A DNA stretch of 64,000 nucleotides from Myxococcota bacterium (GTDB lineage Bacteria; Myxococcota_A; Polyangia; JAAYKL01): positions 1 through 64,000 of the forward strand of contig JASJCT010000043.1 of NCBI GenBank assembly GCA_030065855.1, written 5' to 3'. Position numbers and translations under genes: made by a program. This document shows, in pieces, positions 1 through 6,987 of the stretch (position 1 is its first letter; each line of letters begins with the position of its first letter). The notes below the pieces were generated by a model that saw only the letters and a program-made list of their open reading frames with translations, had not been told where the DNA came from and did not search any database.

Positions 1-409
1 CCGAGCATGGTGATTGAGACACGAGCAGTGCAAGGCAGGACGACAAGTCTTGCTGGTGGCAAGGCGCGGAGGAGTAACGCAGCAATGCGAAGTGGATCGG
101 GCGCCATACGACGGGAGTGCCTACTGAGATAGGTTCTAAAGCGGGCGGTATGATATTGGCGAGTATGGTCCATTCCTTTGACCGCCTTATGTCTAATCGG
201 CATCGAGCTCCTAGGCGGGCACAGAAACGTGTTTTCGCCAACAAGGGGCGCACCCATATCCACTGGATACTATCGCTACCTGTTATCAACAATAAAGCGT
301 ACCCTTGGCTAACTCATGCGGAGGGTAACGACGTTTGCCAGGTGCGACAAATCGGGATTTTCTTTGTTTGAAGCTGTGTCTATGATTTGACGGCTAAGAC
401 GCACCTGGA
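1..409. other. No gene supported at left edge
   Basis: I see no convincing gene here. The longest open stretch (117-371, plus strand) has no recognisable domain, no convincing ribosome binding site and an unusual composition. The region lies downstream of the minus-strand CGGC gene and probably holds its transcription terminator, although I found no clear hairpin plus U-run. Confidence 0.5.
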
Positions 410-763
410 TCAATACGAATGGGTGCCGAGCATTACATCTACCCCGAACTTCTTTTCGAGGGTTATCTTCAACTCATCGAAATCTATGGGGCACGCTGCT
501 GTCTCCATTGCGAGCTTAACGCAGGTGCCAAGGTGAATCGTTTCGATTTCCCTTGCAAGGTTCTTGGTCACTTCGCTGAGTTGCTTGACCCTGGGTACGA
601 CGAGGCCGGGGCAGTCGCCACAGTCGGTCATGGCCACGAGCTCTATTTCATCGTGCTTGGCGAATTCCCCGTTTTTCTCGGCCATGCCTTTGTAGCATTT
701 CGCACAGGCCACGCATGAGTGATCTTTAATACGCTTGCAGTAAATCACGGCAATTTTTGACAT
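410..763 (-). CDS. CGGC-domain cysteine-rich protein
   Basis: This encodes a small cytoplasmic protein of 117 aa of the CGGC-domain type (putative metal-binding, function unknown). Cysteines are clustered: C-x2-C-x2-C near residues 17-23 (HSCVACAKC), a CGDC motif near residue 48 in place of the family's CGGC, and a later GTC. I chose the ATG at 763 because an excellent Shine-Dalgarno run (GGAGGAGGAG) lies just upstream; an ATG 33 bases further upstream has no such site. It follows the gamma-CA/TrmO fusion by 22 bp and is probably in the same sigma54-driven operon. A metal or redox role is inference from the cysteines and the ORP-type neighbours. Confidence 0.8.
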   Translation of the reverse strand: MSKIAVIYCKRIKDHSCVACAKCYKGMAEKNGEFAKHDEIELVAMTDCGDCPGLVVPRVKQLSEVTKNLAREIETIHLGTCVKLAMETAACPIDFDELKITLEKKFGVDVMLGTHSY

Positions 764-785
764 TGTATTCTCCTCCTCCTTCTCA

Positions 786-1850
786 TCATTTCCCAATCAA
801 TGGCCTTTGGTGAAAACGGTCGTCAGCTACCGGAACGGTCTTTCCCTCTCTTATACACTTTAGATGGGGCTCGAACCAGCCACAACGGACGGCATCCTTT
901 GGATACCAATCGAAATCAGGAACAGCGGGCTTGATGTCGAACAGGGGTGTTTCATCCAGCATATCCACGCCGTTTACTTCGAGATGACATCCATCTATAC
1001 CGCTCAGGCGCACGGTGGTTATGCCAATGGGGTTGGGGCGGCACGGAGAACGGGTGGCAAAGATCCCCCTCTCGGTGCTGTCCAGGTACGGCTTCACCTT
1101 GAGCTTAAATGCTTGGATTCGATGAAGCGCGTAAATCAGGGTGACGTGGCTGAACCCGTCCAAATCGTCGAGACCTTTCTGATATGGTGCATCCAGCACT
1201 ACCGTTCCTTTTGCATCTTTCGACAGGGGGCCTTGAATCGGCGTCCCGGCAGCTTCCTTAAAGGGGGTGCGAATAACACCTATCGGGTAGGTCGCCGGGA
1301 TGGGGTCGCCAGATCGACCTGAACTATCCATTCTCTCTATTGCGCCGTTGTTGCATTTTTTCGCCAAATTGACGTACCTATTCTTTGCGTTTCGATGCAG
1401 TAACAATCTGTCATCCTCCACATCTTTAATGACCGCAGCCGGTACACCGACAGCTATCTTGTGGGGAGGAATGCTTTGACCCCGTTTCACCAGGCTCATC
1501 TCTCCGATAATTGTATAAGCGCCTACTGTTGAGAAGTCGCTGACCACAGCCCGCATGCCAATGACCGCGCCCTCGTCTATGGTTGCGTTGTGAACCATGG
1601 ATCCATGGCCGAGGGTGACGCGTGTTCCTATGCGCGTGACATCGTCTGGTCTGGCATGGACAAAAACGAGCTCCTCTATGATCGTTCTATCGTCGATCTT
1701 GATTTTGCCCCAGTCACCGCGGAGTATGGCGCCAGGTCCCACATAACACTTCTCTCCCAAAGTGACATTTCCGATGATAACCGCTTCGGGTGCCACATAC
1801 GTCGATTGAGCGATAACGGGTTGTTTACCTTCGAATGAATAGGTCGGCAT
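786..1850 (-). CDS. Gamma-carbonic anhydrase-like / TrmO (TsaA) fusion protein
   Basis: This is a 354-aa two-domain protein. Residues 1-165 form a left-handed beta-helix of hexapeptide repeats of the gamma-carbonic anhydrase/YrdA type, with three histidines (about H65, H82, H87) placed like the zinc ligands of the family. Residues 185-330 are a TrmO/TsaA domain with the signature RGIFATRSPCRPNPIG (261-276). In Escherichia coli TrmO is the SAM-dependent methyltransferase of N6-threonylcarbamoyl-adenosine at tRNA position 37. The domains normally occur as separate proteins, and the linker is short and continuous, so this looks like a real fusion. The start has a GAGGAA ribosome site. It is the first gene after a minus-strand -24/-12 promoter and is divergent from the sigma54 activator. 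Whether the N-terminal half is an active anhydrase is unknown. Confidence 0.88.
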   Translation of the reverse strand: MPTYSFEGKQPVIAQSTYVAPEAVIIGNVTLGEKCYVGPGAILRGDWGKIKIDDRTIIEELVFVHARPDDVTRIGTRVTLGHGSMVHNATIDEGAVIGMRAVVSDFSTVGAYTIIGEMSLVKRGQSIPPHKIAVGVPAAVIKDVEDDRLLLHRNAKNRYVNLAKKCNNGAIERMDSSGRSGDPIPATYPIGVIRTPFKEAAGTPIQGPLSKDAKGTVVLDAPYQKGLDDLDGFSHVTLIYALHRIQAFKLKVKPYLDSTERGIFATRSPCRPNPIGITTVRLSGIDGCHLEVNGVDMLDETPLFDIKPAVPDFDWYPKDAVRCGWFEPHLKCIREGKTVPVADDRFHQRPLIGK

Positions 1851-1881
1851 GTTGATATTCCTCGTTTCTCATTTTGGCGGT

Positions 1882-1899
1882 TTGCAAGAGTCGGACCAG
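1882..1899 (-). promoter_or_regulatory. Candidate sigma54 (-24/-12) promoter for the gamma-CA/TrmO operon
   Basis: On the minus strand the sequence reads CTGGTCCGACTCTTGCAA: GG, ten bases, then GC, with the TTGC element intact and five of six matches to TGGCAC. It would start transcription about 20 bases before the ATG at 1850. The GTTTC/GAAAC palindromes at 1962-1987 lie about 70-100 bp upstream of it. Confidence 0.6.
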
Positions 1900-1961
1900 G
1901 AAGAGGTGCTAAATGGGGCGGCCAGGTCTGACAGATCCAACAGCCTCGTTGCAATGCAACT

Positions 1962-1987
1962 GTTTCGTTTATGAAACATTATGTTTC
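1962..1987. promoter_or_regulatory. Palindromic GTTTC/GAAAC operator cluster (candidate activator binding site)
   Basis: Three alternating pentamers form two nested inverted repeats: GTTTC-N6-GAAAC (1962-1977) and GAAAC-N5-GTTTC (1973-1987). The cluster lies between two divergent -24/-12 promoters (1882-1899 and 2039-2056), as expected for an enhancer site of the PAS-AAA-Fis activator encoded next door. The same pentamers recur at 6924-6980 in front of the NifX/Mrp operon, which is the main reason to call them specific. Confidence 0.65.
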
Positions 1988-2038
1988 ATATTTAATCAAC
2001 GGGCCTGCATTGTTGGGTATCTTTATACAAGGCAATGC

Positions 2039-2056
2039 TTGGCACCTCTTTTGCTA
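2039..2056 (+). promoter_or_regulatory. Sigma54 (-24/-12) promoter of the activator gene
   Basis: TTGGCACCTCTTTTGCTA matches the sigma54 consensus (TTGGCAC-N5-TTGCW) essentially perfectly. The expected start point is about 45 bases before the ATG at 2115. With the operator cluster just upstream, this suggests that the activator controls its own synthesis. Confidence 0.85.
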
Positions 2057-2114
2057 ATCATCTCCTGTGGAGCAGACGGATGGAACGGTCTGAAAAGAGC
2101 GTTTGAAAAATAAA

Positions 2115-3500
2115 ATGAGTACTGACTTCACAACACTTTTTCCCCTGATCTTCGACAGTATAAACGACGGTGTGTTCACCGTGGATGAAGCGTTCTGCAT
2201 AACGTCTTTCAACGCCGCGGCCGAGCGGATCATTGGCATGAAGCGGGAAGACGCCATCGGCAAAAAGTGCCATGAGGTTTTCAGGGCGGGCATCTGTCAG
2301 AGCGGTTGTGCGTTGCGGGAGACATTACAGAGCGGAACGCCAAAGCGGGATGTGCGCGTGGATGTGATCAACGCCAAGATGGAGGGAGTGCCCATACGCG
2401 TTTCCACGGCAGTGCTTCGGAACAAGAGGGGAAAACTGATCGGCGGTGTTGAAATCTTTAGAGATGTTTCCGATGTCGAGACCCTGAGAAACGAGCTCAG
2501 GGGCAGGCATCGTTTTATGGATATGGTGGGTGAGAGCGATGTGATGAGAGAGCTTTATGCTATCATCCCACAGATCGCCGAGTCCGAAACGCCAGTACTG
2601 ATAGATGGGCCGAGCGGGACAGGCAAGGAGCTCGTGGCCCAGGCCATTCACGATCTGTCACTGAGAAAAGAAAAGCCCTTTGTCCGCGTGAATTGCGGCG
2701 CATTGCCAGATACCCTCCTCGAATCCGAACTCTTTGGGTACATGCGGGGTGCGTTCACAGGGGCGACCTACAACAAGCCCGGCAGATTTCAGCAAGCACA
2801 CGGGGGAACACTATTTCTCGATGAAATCGGTGATGTTTCACCCGCATTTCAGGTCAAGCTGCTCCGTGCGATAGAGGAGGGGGAAATCCAGCCGCTTGGC
2901 GCTACAAGGGCGATACGAATCGACGTTCGTCTGATTACCGCTACCAATCGGGATCTCGCTGCCATGGTCAAAAACGAGCAATTCAGGGAGGATCTTTATT
3001 ACCGCATCAAGGTAATCCCCATCGCCCTGCCACGGCTCTCTGAGCGGCGCAAGGACATACCACTGTTGATCGACCACTTTGCCAAAGCGCTATCTGCGCG
3101 CAGCGGTCGAACACCGCCGACAATGAGCAAGAAAGCCTTGCGTGCCCTTTACGATTACGACTACCCCGGCAATGTGCGCGAGCTTCGCAATATTATCGAG
3201 CGGGCCTTTGTGCTTTGCGCCGGTAGCGTGATCGACCTTCAGCACCTGCCCCCTGAAGTGGTTGCTGCCCGTTTAGAAAGCGGTTTCAAAACAGGACGTC
3301 TTCACGCCAGACCGTCTGAGAGTCGTATCGCAGTTGCTGAGGCAATGCCGCGCGACCGGCTGCCCGCAGCATTGCCTGAAAAACAACGGCTTCTCGACAT
3401 ACTCGATGCACATGGGTGGCACCGCACAGAAGTGGCTAAAGAGCTCGGCATCGGCCGCACGACCCTCTGGCGCAGAATGAAGGACTATGGATTGGTTTGA
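2115..3500 (+). CDS. Sigma54-dependent activator, PAS-AAA+-Fis (ORP-locus regulator type)
   Basis: This is a 461-aa enhancer-binding protein. A PAS domain (about 8-125) has three close cysteines (C-x8-C-x3-C around residues 52-65), which could sense redox state or a metal. The AAA+ domain (about 135-370) has Walker A GPSGTGKE, the sigma54-contacting GAFTGA loop and Walker B LFLDEIGD. A Fis-type helix-turn-helix ends the protein (ATEVAKELGIGRTTLWRRM-like). I prefer the ATG at 2115 over an in-frame TTG at 2103. The Desulfovibrio orange-protein operons are divergent, sigma54-dependent and controlled by a cognate activator of this architecture; the layout here matches. It probably activates the promoters at 1882, 2039 and 6856. 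Confidence 0.9.
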   Translation: MSTDFTTLFPLIFDSINDGVFTVDEAFCITSFNAAAERIIGMKREDAIGKKCHEVFRAGICQSGCALRETLQSGTPKRDVRVDVINAKMEGVPIRVSTAVLRNKRGKLIGGVEIFRDVSDVETLRNELRGRHRFMDMVGESDVMRELYAIIPQIAESETPVLIDGPSGTGKELVAQAIHDLSLRKEKPFVRVNCGALPDTLLESELFGYMRGAFTGATYNKPGRFQQAHGGTLFLDEIGDVSPAFQVKLLRAIEEGEIQPLGATRAIRIDVRLITATNRDLAAMVKNEQFREDLYYRIKVIPIALPRLSERRKDIPLLIDHFAKALSARSGRTPPTMSKKALRALYDYDYPGNVRELRNIIERAFVLCAGSVIDLQHLPPEVVAARLESGFKTGRLHARPSESRIAVAEAMPRDRLPAALPEKQRLLDILDAHGWHRTEVAKELGIGRTTLWRRMKDYGLV

Positions 3501-3643
3501 TGGCCGTGGTGCGGTAGAGATATCTGATACTTCTTCATCTTGCGCCAGCTGGAAAATCGTATCGCATGAGCATCGAGCGCCCCCGTTCTGAGCAATCCTT
3601 GATTCTCCGGAAAACTAACAAACAATAAAGATACATACAATCC

Positions 3644-3685
3644 GTCCACCAAGTCCACCAAGTCCACTCGTCCACCTGTCCACCC
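3644..3685. repeat. Short imperfect tandem repeat of GTCCACC units
   Basis: Five units of 8-9 bases (GTCCACCAA, GTCCACCAA, GTCCACTC, GTCCACCT, GTCCACCC) lie in the 186-bp gap between the converging activator gene and Mrp-type ATPase gene. No function is evident. Confidence 0.75.
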
Positions 3686-3686
3686 G

Positions 3687-4550
3687 CTAGCAAGTATCAA
3701 TGTAAGACCAAATACGATCGAGGGCTTCGCGTACGATGGGCACTGCCAGCGGGGTCTCGCCTCTGGCCAGGGCCGTGGTCACATTTCGATGGAACGGCAC
3801 AGCGCCAACGAACGCTGCTCCTTTATCTGAAACAGCTCGCTCCAAGTCGATGCTCCAATTCCCATTGAGGTCGTATTTATTGACGACCACTACGGCCTTG
3901 ATGGCGAAATGGACGCAGAGATCCAACAGGCGAATAAGATCGTGTACGCCAGATGGTGTGGGTTCAGTAACAGCGACAACCAAGTTGACACCGGCAAGGG
4001 TTGCGTGGACCGGGCAGCCAATACCCGGAGGCCCGTCCAGAAGCACAGTATCGATATCCCTCGTTTCAGCCATTGTTCGCGAACGCTCGCGGACCAGGGT
4101 TACCAGCTTTCCAGAGTTATCCTGCGCAACGCCGAGGCATGCATGTATCAGCGGGCCGACCGCGGTTTCTCTTAAATATAGCGATCCAGCCCTATTCTCC
4201 ACGTAGGTAAGAGCGTGCTCAGGGCATACTGCCGAGCAGGCGCGGCACCCTTCACAGGTGAGATCGTCCACTTGTGGGACCAGATTGCTTTTCAGTGTTA
4301 TTGCGTCAAAACGGCAGATTTCCAAACAGTTGCCGCAAAGGGAGCACTTGTCTTCATCGACTCTGGCGCGCAAACCTGCAAAGAATGGGGCCTCTTCTAT
4401 ATCTGTTCCCGGTATGAGCAGGGCCAAGTTGGATGCGTCCACATCGCAGTCTCCTAGAACCACATGCTTCTTTGCGAGCTTAGCAAACGCCGCGACAAAC
4501 GATGTCTTGCCGGTTCCGCCTTTACCACTGAGCACTGCAATCTCTTTCAC
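3687..4550 (-). CDS. MinD/Mrp-type P-loop ATPase with inserted [4Fe-4S] ferredoxin domain
   Basis: This is a 287-aa cytoplasmic ATPase of the ParA/MinD/Mrp superfamily. A deviant Walker A, SGKGGTGKTS, lies at residues 8-17. Two ferredoxin cysteine clusters follow (CSLCGNCLEICRF near 73-85 and CEGCRACSAVCPEHAL near 99-114), each C-x2-C-x2-C-x3-C, and Walker B is VLLDGPPGIGCPV. Paired ATPases of this kind belong to the orange-protein complex of Desulfovibrio, where they are thought to act in metal-cluster assembly or carriage. It overlaps the upstream ATPase gene by 4 bp (ATGA), so translation is probably coupled. It is the last gene of the operon starting near 6850. Confidence 0.9.
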   Translation of the reverse strand: MKEIAVLSGKGGTGKTSFVAAFAKLAKKHVVLGDCDVDASNLALLIPGTDIEEAPFFAGLRARVDEDKCSLCGNCLEICRFDAITLKSNLVPQVDDLTCEGCRACSAVCPEHALTYVENRAGSLYLRETAVGPLIHACLGVAQDNSGKLVTLVRERSRTMAETRDIDTVLLDGPPGIGCPVHATLAGVNLVVAVTEPTPSGVHDLIRLLDLCVHFAIKAVVVVNKYDLNGNWSIDLERAVSDKGAAFVGAVPFHRNVTTALARGETPLAVPIVREALDRIWSYIDTC

Positions 4551-5404
4551 GATGCTTCCCCCATGGTGGCGAGCACTCTGTCGCCCAGAGTTGTCAAAGC
4601 TTTGCTAAAAGATTCGCTTCGGTCAATGGGTGAACATGCCTCGGCGTAGGCTTGGGCTACAATCCGATCGAACGGTATCTCTGCAAGCATTGGTATCGAT
4701 TCACGTCTGAGATACGCTCCTACCCGGTCGTCTCCCAAATCAGCCCGGTTGATAACGGCTGCTAGGTTAATGCCGAGCGTTCTTCCCATCCCCACCGCCA
4801 GCTCCAGATCGTGCATGCCAAATGGTGTGGGCTCGGTCACAAGGAGTAGCAGATCGGCGTTGCGAACTGCGGCCATGGCACTGCACGAGGTCCCTGGCGG
4901 CGCATCGATGATAACGATGCGGTCACTGTCATTGGTTCGGCGTACCACCGCCTCTATCAAAGGTGTCGCTCGCGCCTCCCCTATATCTAACCTGCCAGAA
5001 AGAAAATCAGCGCTGCCTGCTTTTCCCAGGCTAATGGTTCCGATCTCTCGTTCCCTTTCAACGAGCATTTGCTCTGGACAGGCAAGGATACAAGCGCCGC
5101 AGCTGTGGCACAGTTCATTGAACACGATGACGCTTCCCTTGGCAGACAAAATCGCGCTGAACGCGCAGATCTCCTGGCACTTGCCGTGCCCTGCACAGCG
5201 AGGCTTTTCCAGTGCTGGAACGCGCACTTTAAATCGGGTCTCCATGCGCACCATTGGTTTCAGAAAAAGGTGCCCGTTCGGCGCTTCAACATCAGCGTCC
5301 ACATAGGTCACTGGGTGGCCCTGATTGGACCAGAGGTGTGTGAGGCAGGTCGAGATCAGCGTCTTGCCGGTACCGCCTTTTCCGCTGGCAACAGCGATGT
5401 GCAT
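4547..5404 (-). CDS. MinD/Mrp-type P-loop ATPase with ferredoxin domain (paralogue)
   Basis: This 285-aa protein is a paralogue of the product of 3687-4550. It starts MHIAVASGKGGTGKT, carries two ferredoxin clusters (CAGHGKCQEICAF, in which the first spacing is C-x4-C rather than C-x2-C, and CHSCGACILACPEQML), and Walker B IVIIDAPPGTSCS. The ATG at 5404 shares its A with the stop codon of the preceding NifX-family gene (TGATG), so I reject an in-frame start 90 bases upstream that would add a sequence unlike the family. The tandem pair parallels the two neighbouring ATPases of the Desulfovibrio ORP operon. Expected role: ATP-dependent assembly or transfer of an Fe-S or Mo/Cu cluster to the NifX/ORP-family proteins upstream. 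That role is inference. Confidence 0.9.
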   Translation of the reverse strand: MHIAVASGKGGTGKTLISTCLTHLWSNQGHPVTYVDADVEAPNGHLFLKPMVRMETRFKVRVPALEKPRCAGHGKCQEICAFSAILSAKGSVIVFNELCHSCGACILACPEQMLVEREREIGTISLGKAGSADFLSGRLDIGEARATPLIEAVVRRTNDSDRIVIIDAPPGTSCSAMAAVRNADLLLLVTEPTPFGMHDLELAVGMGRTLGINLAAVINRADLGDDRVGAYLRRESIPMLAEIPFDRIVAQAYAEACSPIDRSESFSKALTTLGDRVLATMGEAS

Positions 5405-5772
5405 CAGTAGACCTTCACCGCCATCTGTTCCAGGCTTCCGGTCGCGAATCTCTCCACTGCTTCTCTGGCAGTAATATCCACGGGTGCTGTCCACATCTCG
5501 ATATCATTGGCCATAAGCGCCTGAACTGCCTTGGGCCCGAATCGCCCTGAAATAACCGCGTCCACGTCATTGCTCTGCATTGCCACGGCCGCAGCAGTTC
5601 CAGCACCGAGGGCCGCAGAAGCCGCGCTGTTGAAAAACTGAGCAAAAACCTCCCGGGTCTCAAGGTCGAGGATTAGGAATGCATAGGCTCTGCCAAACCT
5701 CGGATCTAATAAAGAATCGAGGCCATCCATGCTTTTGATCGATAGTGCCACGCGTTTGGACATTGATTTCAT
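5404..5772 (-). CDS. NifX/NifB-domain (orange-protein family) protein A
   Basis: This 122-aa protein consists of one dinitrogenase-iron-molybdenum-cofactor-biosynthesis (NifX/NifB C-terminal, MTH1175-like) domain. Motifs include LDSLLDPRFGRAYAF near the N terminus and DAVISGRFGPKAVQAL in the middle. It is close to the product of 6220-6681 (both have DPRFGRA, NDVDAVISG/NNVNAVISG and EMWTAP) and is therefore a local duplicate. A GGGAG ribosome site precedes the ATG. In orange proteins this fold holds a Mo/Cu/S cluster; that this one does so is not shown by sequence. Confidence 0.88.
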   Translation of the reverse strand: MKSMSKRVALSIKSMDGLDSLLDPRFGRAYAFLILDLETREVFAQFFNSAASAALGAGTAAAVAMQSNDVDAVISGRFGPKAVQALMANDIEMWTAPVDITAREAVERFATGSLEQMAVKVY

Positions 5773-5777
5773 TCTCC

Positions 5778-6158
5778 CTAATCATGCCCTGCACAGCTCT
5801 CGGGGTGGTCGTGGGAACAGGGAACGATGCCCTTGATTTCCCCTCGCAGGTAGGCATCCAAAACCTTGCCGATATTGCCCACTGCGCCGGTGGCCACTTC
5901 TATGCCAAAGCGCTGAAACATATCGACCGCTCTCGGGCCCATGCCGCCCGCCAGAATGACATTTGCACCCAGGTCTCTAATGAACACCGGCATTTGTCCT
6001 GGCTGGTGATTGCCGTAATGAGCGTTTTGCTCAACCCTGGAGCCGATAATTTTTCCGCCCTTGACCTCAGCCATCACATAGTAGGGACACCTGCCGAAAT
6101 GCATGCTCACTTGACCGTCCAGGCCTTTATCGTCTTCTGCTGCCACTGCGATTTGCAT
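5778..6158 (-). CDS. NifX/NifB-domain (orange-protein family) protein B
   Basis: This 126-aa single-domain protein of the NifX/MTH1175 family starts MQIAVAAEDDKGLDG and has SMHFGRCPYYVM and ILAGGMGPRAVDMFQRFGIEV. It ends in a His/Cys-rich tail (CSHDHPESCAGHD) that could bind metal. It is more divergent from proteins A and C than these are from each other. It sits 5 bp upstream of protein A in the same operon. Family members without nif genes nearby are typical of anaerobes with ORP-type clusters. Confidence 0.88.
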   Translation of the reverse strand: MQIAVAAEDDKGLDGQVSMHFGRCPYYVMAEVKGGKIIGSRVEQNAHYGNHQPGQMPVFIRDLGANVILAGGMGPRAVDMFQRFGIEVATGAVGNIGKVLDAYLRGEIKGIVPCSHDHPESCAGHD

Positions 6159-6219
6159 ATCGAACCTCCTCGATGTTTCTTTGTTTGTCGGGCCTCTTTA
6201 TGCAGAGGTCTGGTCGCTG

Positions 6220-6681
6220 CTATTTATTTTCCAGTCGTTTGCTATCGTCTTTGCAATCACCACTGCCTCGGCCCATACCACGTCCCCTGCCCTGGCCACT
6301 GCCGCCTCGGCCCATACCACGTCCCCTGCTAGGGCTCGTTTCCCGGCTAAGGCTGCCGGCGGTAAGCTTGGCTATGGCTTCTTGGACGGTTATGCCCTGA
6401 GGGGCTGTCCACATCTCGATGCCGAACTGTTCCAACGCCTGAAAGGCTTTTGGACCGAATTTGCCTGAGATAACCGCATTGACATTGTTGTTCGCCATCA
6501 TGGCGGCTACCCCGGTTCCTGCACCGTGGGCGGCTTGTCTCGCGGTGTTTGTCAGCTCAGCGATCACGGTGTTTGTGTTGATGTCAACGATGACATATGA
6601 AAAAGCGCGGCCGAACCGGGGATCTAAAATGGATTTGAGTCCATTCGCGCTTTCAACAGATATTGCTACTCGTTGGGTCAT
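6220..6681 (-). CDS. NifX/NifB-domain (orange-protein family) protein C with Arg-Gly-rich tail
   Basis: This 153-aa protein has a NifX-type domain (about 1-112) very similar to protein A, then a 40-residue low-complexity tail of RGRGMGRG-type repeats. The tail DNA contains a duplicated segment (CGGCCCATACCACGTCCCCTG, written from the plus strand in part, at about 6269 and 6311), so it grew by tandem duplication. Arg/Gly/Met-rich tails could bind RNA, membranes or metal; no function is established. It starts 2 bp after the stop of the 49-aa microprotein gene and is followed by a 61-bp gap. Confidence 0.87.
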   Translation of the reverse strand: MTQRVAISVESANGLKSILDPRFGRAFSYVIVDINTNTVIAELTNTARQAAHGAGTGVAAMMANNNVNAVISGKFGPKAFQALEQFGIEMWTAPQGITVQEAIAKLTAGSLSRETSPSRGRGMGRGGSGQGRGRGMGRGSGDCKDDSKRLENK

Positions 6682-6683
6682 GC

Positions 6684-6833
6684 TTACTCCTTCCAGGGAC
6701 CTTGTCCCATGGCTCCTGCCCTATCGAATCCTCTTCCAATTTGGCCACTGGAGAATGCGCCCACCAGGAAGGTATCCGCATGCTCGAATCTAGGAGCCAC
6801 ATCCTGGCTAAAACGGGGACCGGCCACGCGCAT
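6684..6833 (-). CDS. 49-aa NifX-like microprotein, first gene of the ORP-like operon
   Basis: This short gene encodes MRVAGPRFSQDVAPRFEHAD followed by TFLVGAFSSGQIGRG and a short MGQGPWKE end. The beginning looks like the first two strands of a NifX/NifB-type domain (compare I/V-PRF...DIAPRF-HAD-FLI), but the rest of the domain is absent. A textbook Shine-Dalgarno (AAGGAGGTGCG) precedes the ATG, and the stop lies 2 bp before protein C, so translation is likely. It is the gene nearest the sigma54 promoter at 6856. It may be a decayed NifX paralogue kept as a leader, or a real small partner protein. Confidence 0.7.
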   Translation of the reverse strand: MRVAGPRFSQDVAPRFEHADTFLVGAFSSGQIGRGFDRAGAMGQGPWKE

Positions 6834-6855
6834 CGCACCTCCTTGCAAAGAACCA

Positions 6856-6873
6856 AAGCAAAGAGGATGCCAA
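6856..6873 (-). promoter_or_regulatory. Sigma54 (-24/-12) promoter of the NifX/Mrp operon
   Basis: On the minus strand it reads TTGGCATCCTCTTTGCTT, a near-perfect match with GG and GC spaced by ten bases. Transcription would begin about 14 bases before the ATG at 6833, leaving only the ribosome site in the leader. GTTTC/GAAAC palindromes lie 50-105 bp upstream. Confidence 0.82.
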
Positions 6874-6923
6874 GCGCATCAATAAGCCATAGTCATTGAT
6901 ATTTACCCAATGGCGTGGCGGTC

Positions 6924-6980
6924 GTTTCAAATGAAGTGAAACGATCTGTTCCTCGGTGGCGTTTCAATCGAAACTGTTTC
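6924..6980. promoter_or_regulatory. Second GTTTC/GAAAC operator cluster
   Basis: GTTTC (6924), GAAAC (6938), GTTTC (6961), GAAAC (6970) and GTTTC (6976) alternate over 57 bp, repeating the signal seen between the divergent genes at 1962-1987. The spacings differ (N9, N4, N1), so not every pair need be a site. The position relative to the promoter at 6856 fits an enhancer for the activator at 2115-3500. Confidence 0.6.
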
Positions 6981-6987
6981 AAAAAAA

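Noticed and set aside
117-371. An 84-codon open frame at the left edge
   Set aside because: No domain, no ribosome site, odd residue composition.
6220-6681. True nitrogenase cofactor (nif) locus
   Set aside because: NifX-type domains are present, but no nifH, D, K, E, N or B genes are; the two ferredoxin-ATPases and sigma54 activator fit the orange-protein locus better.
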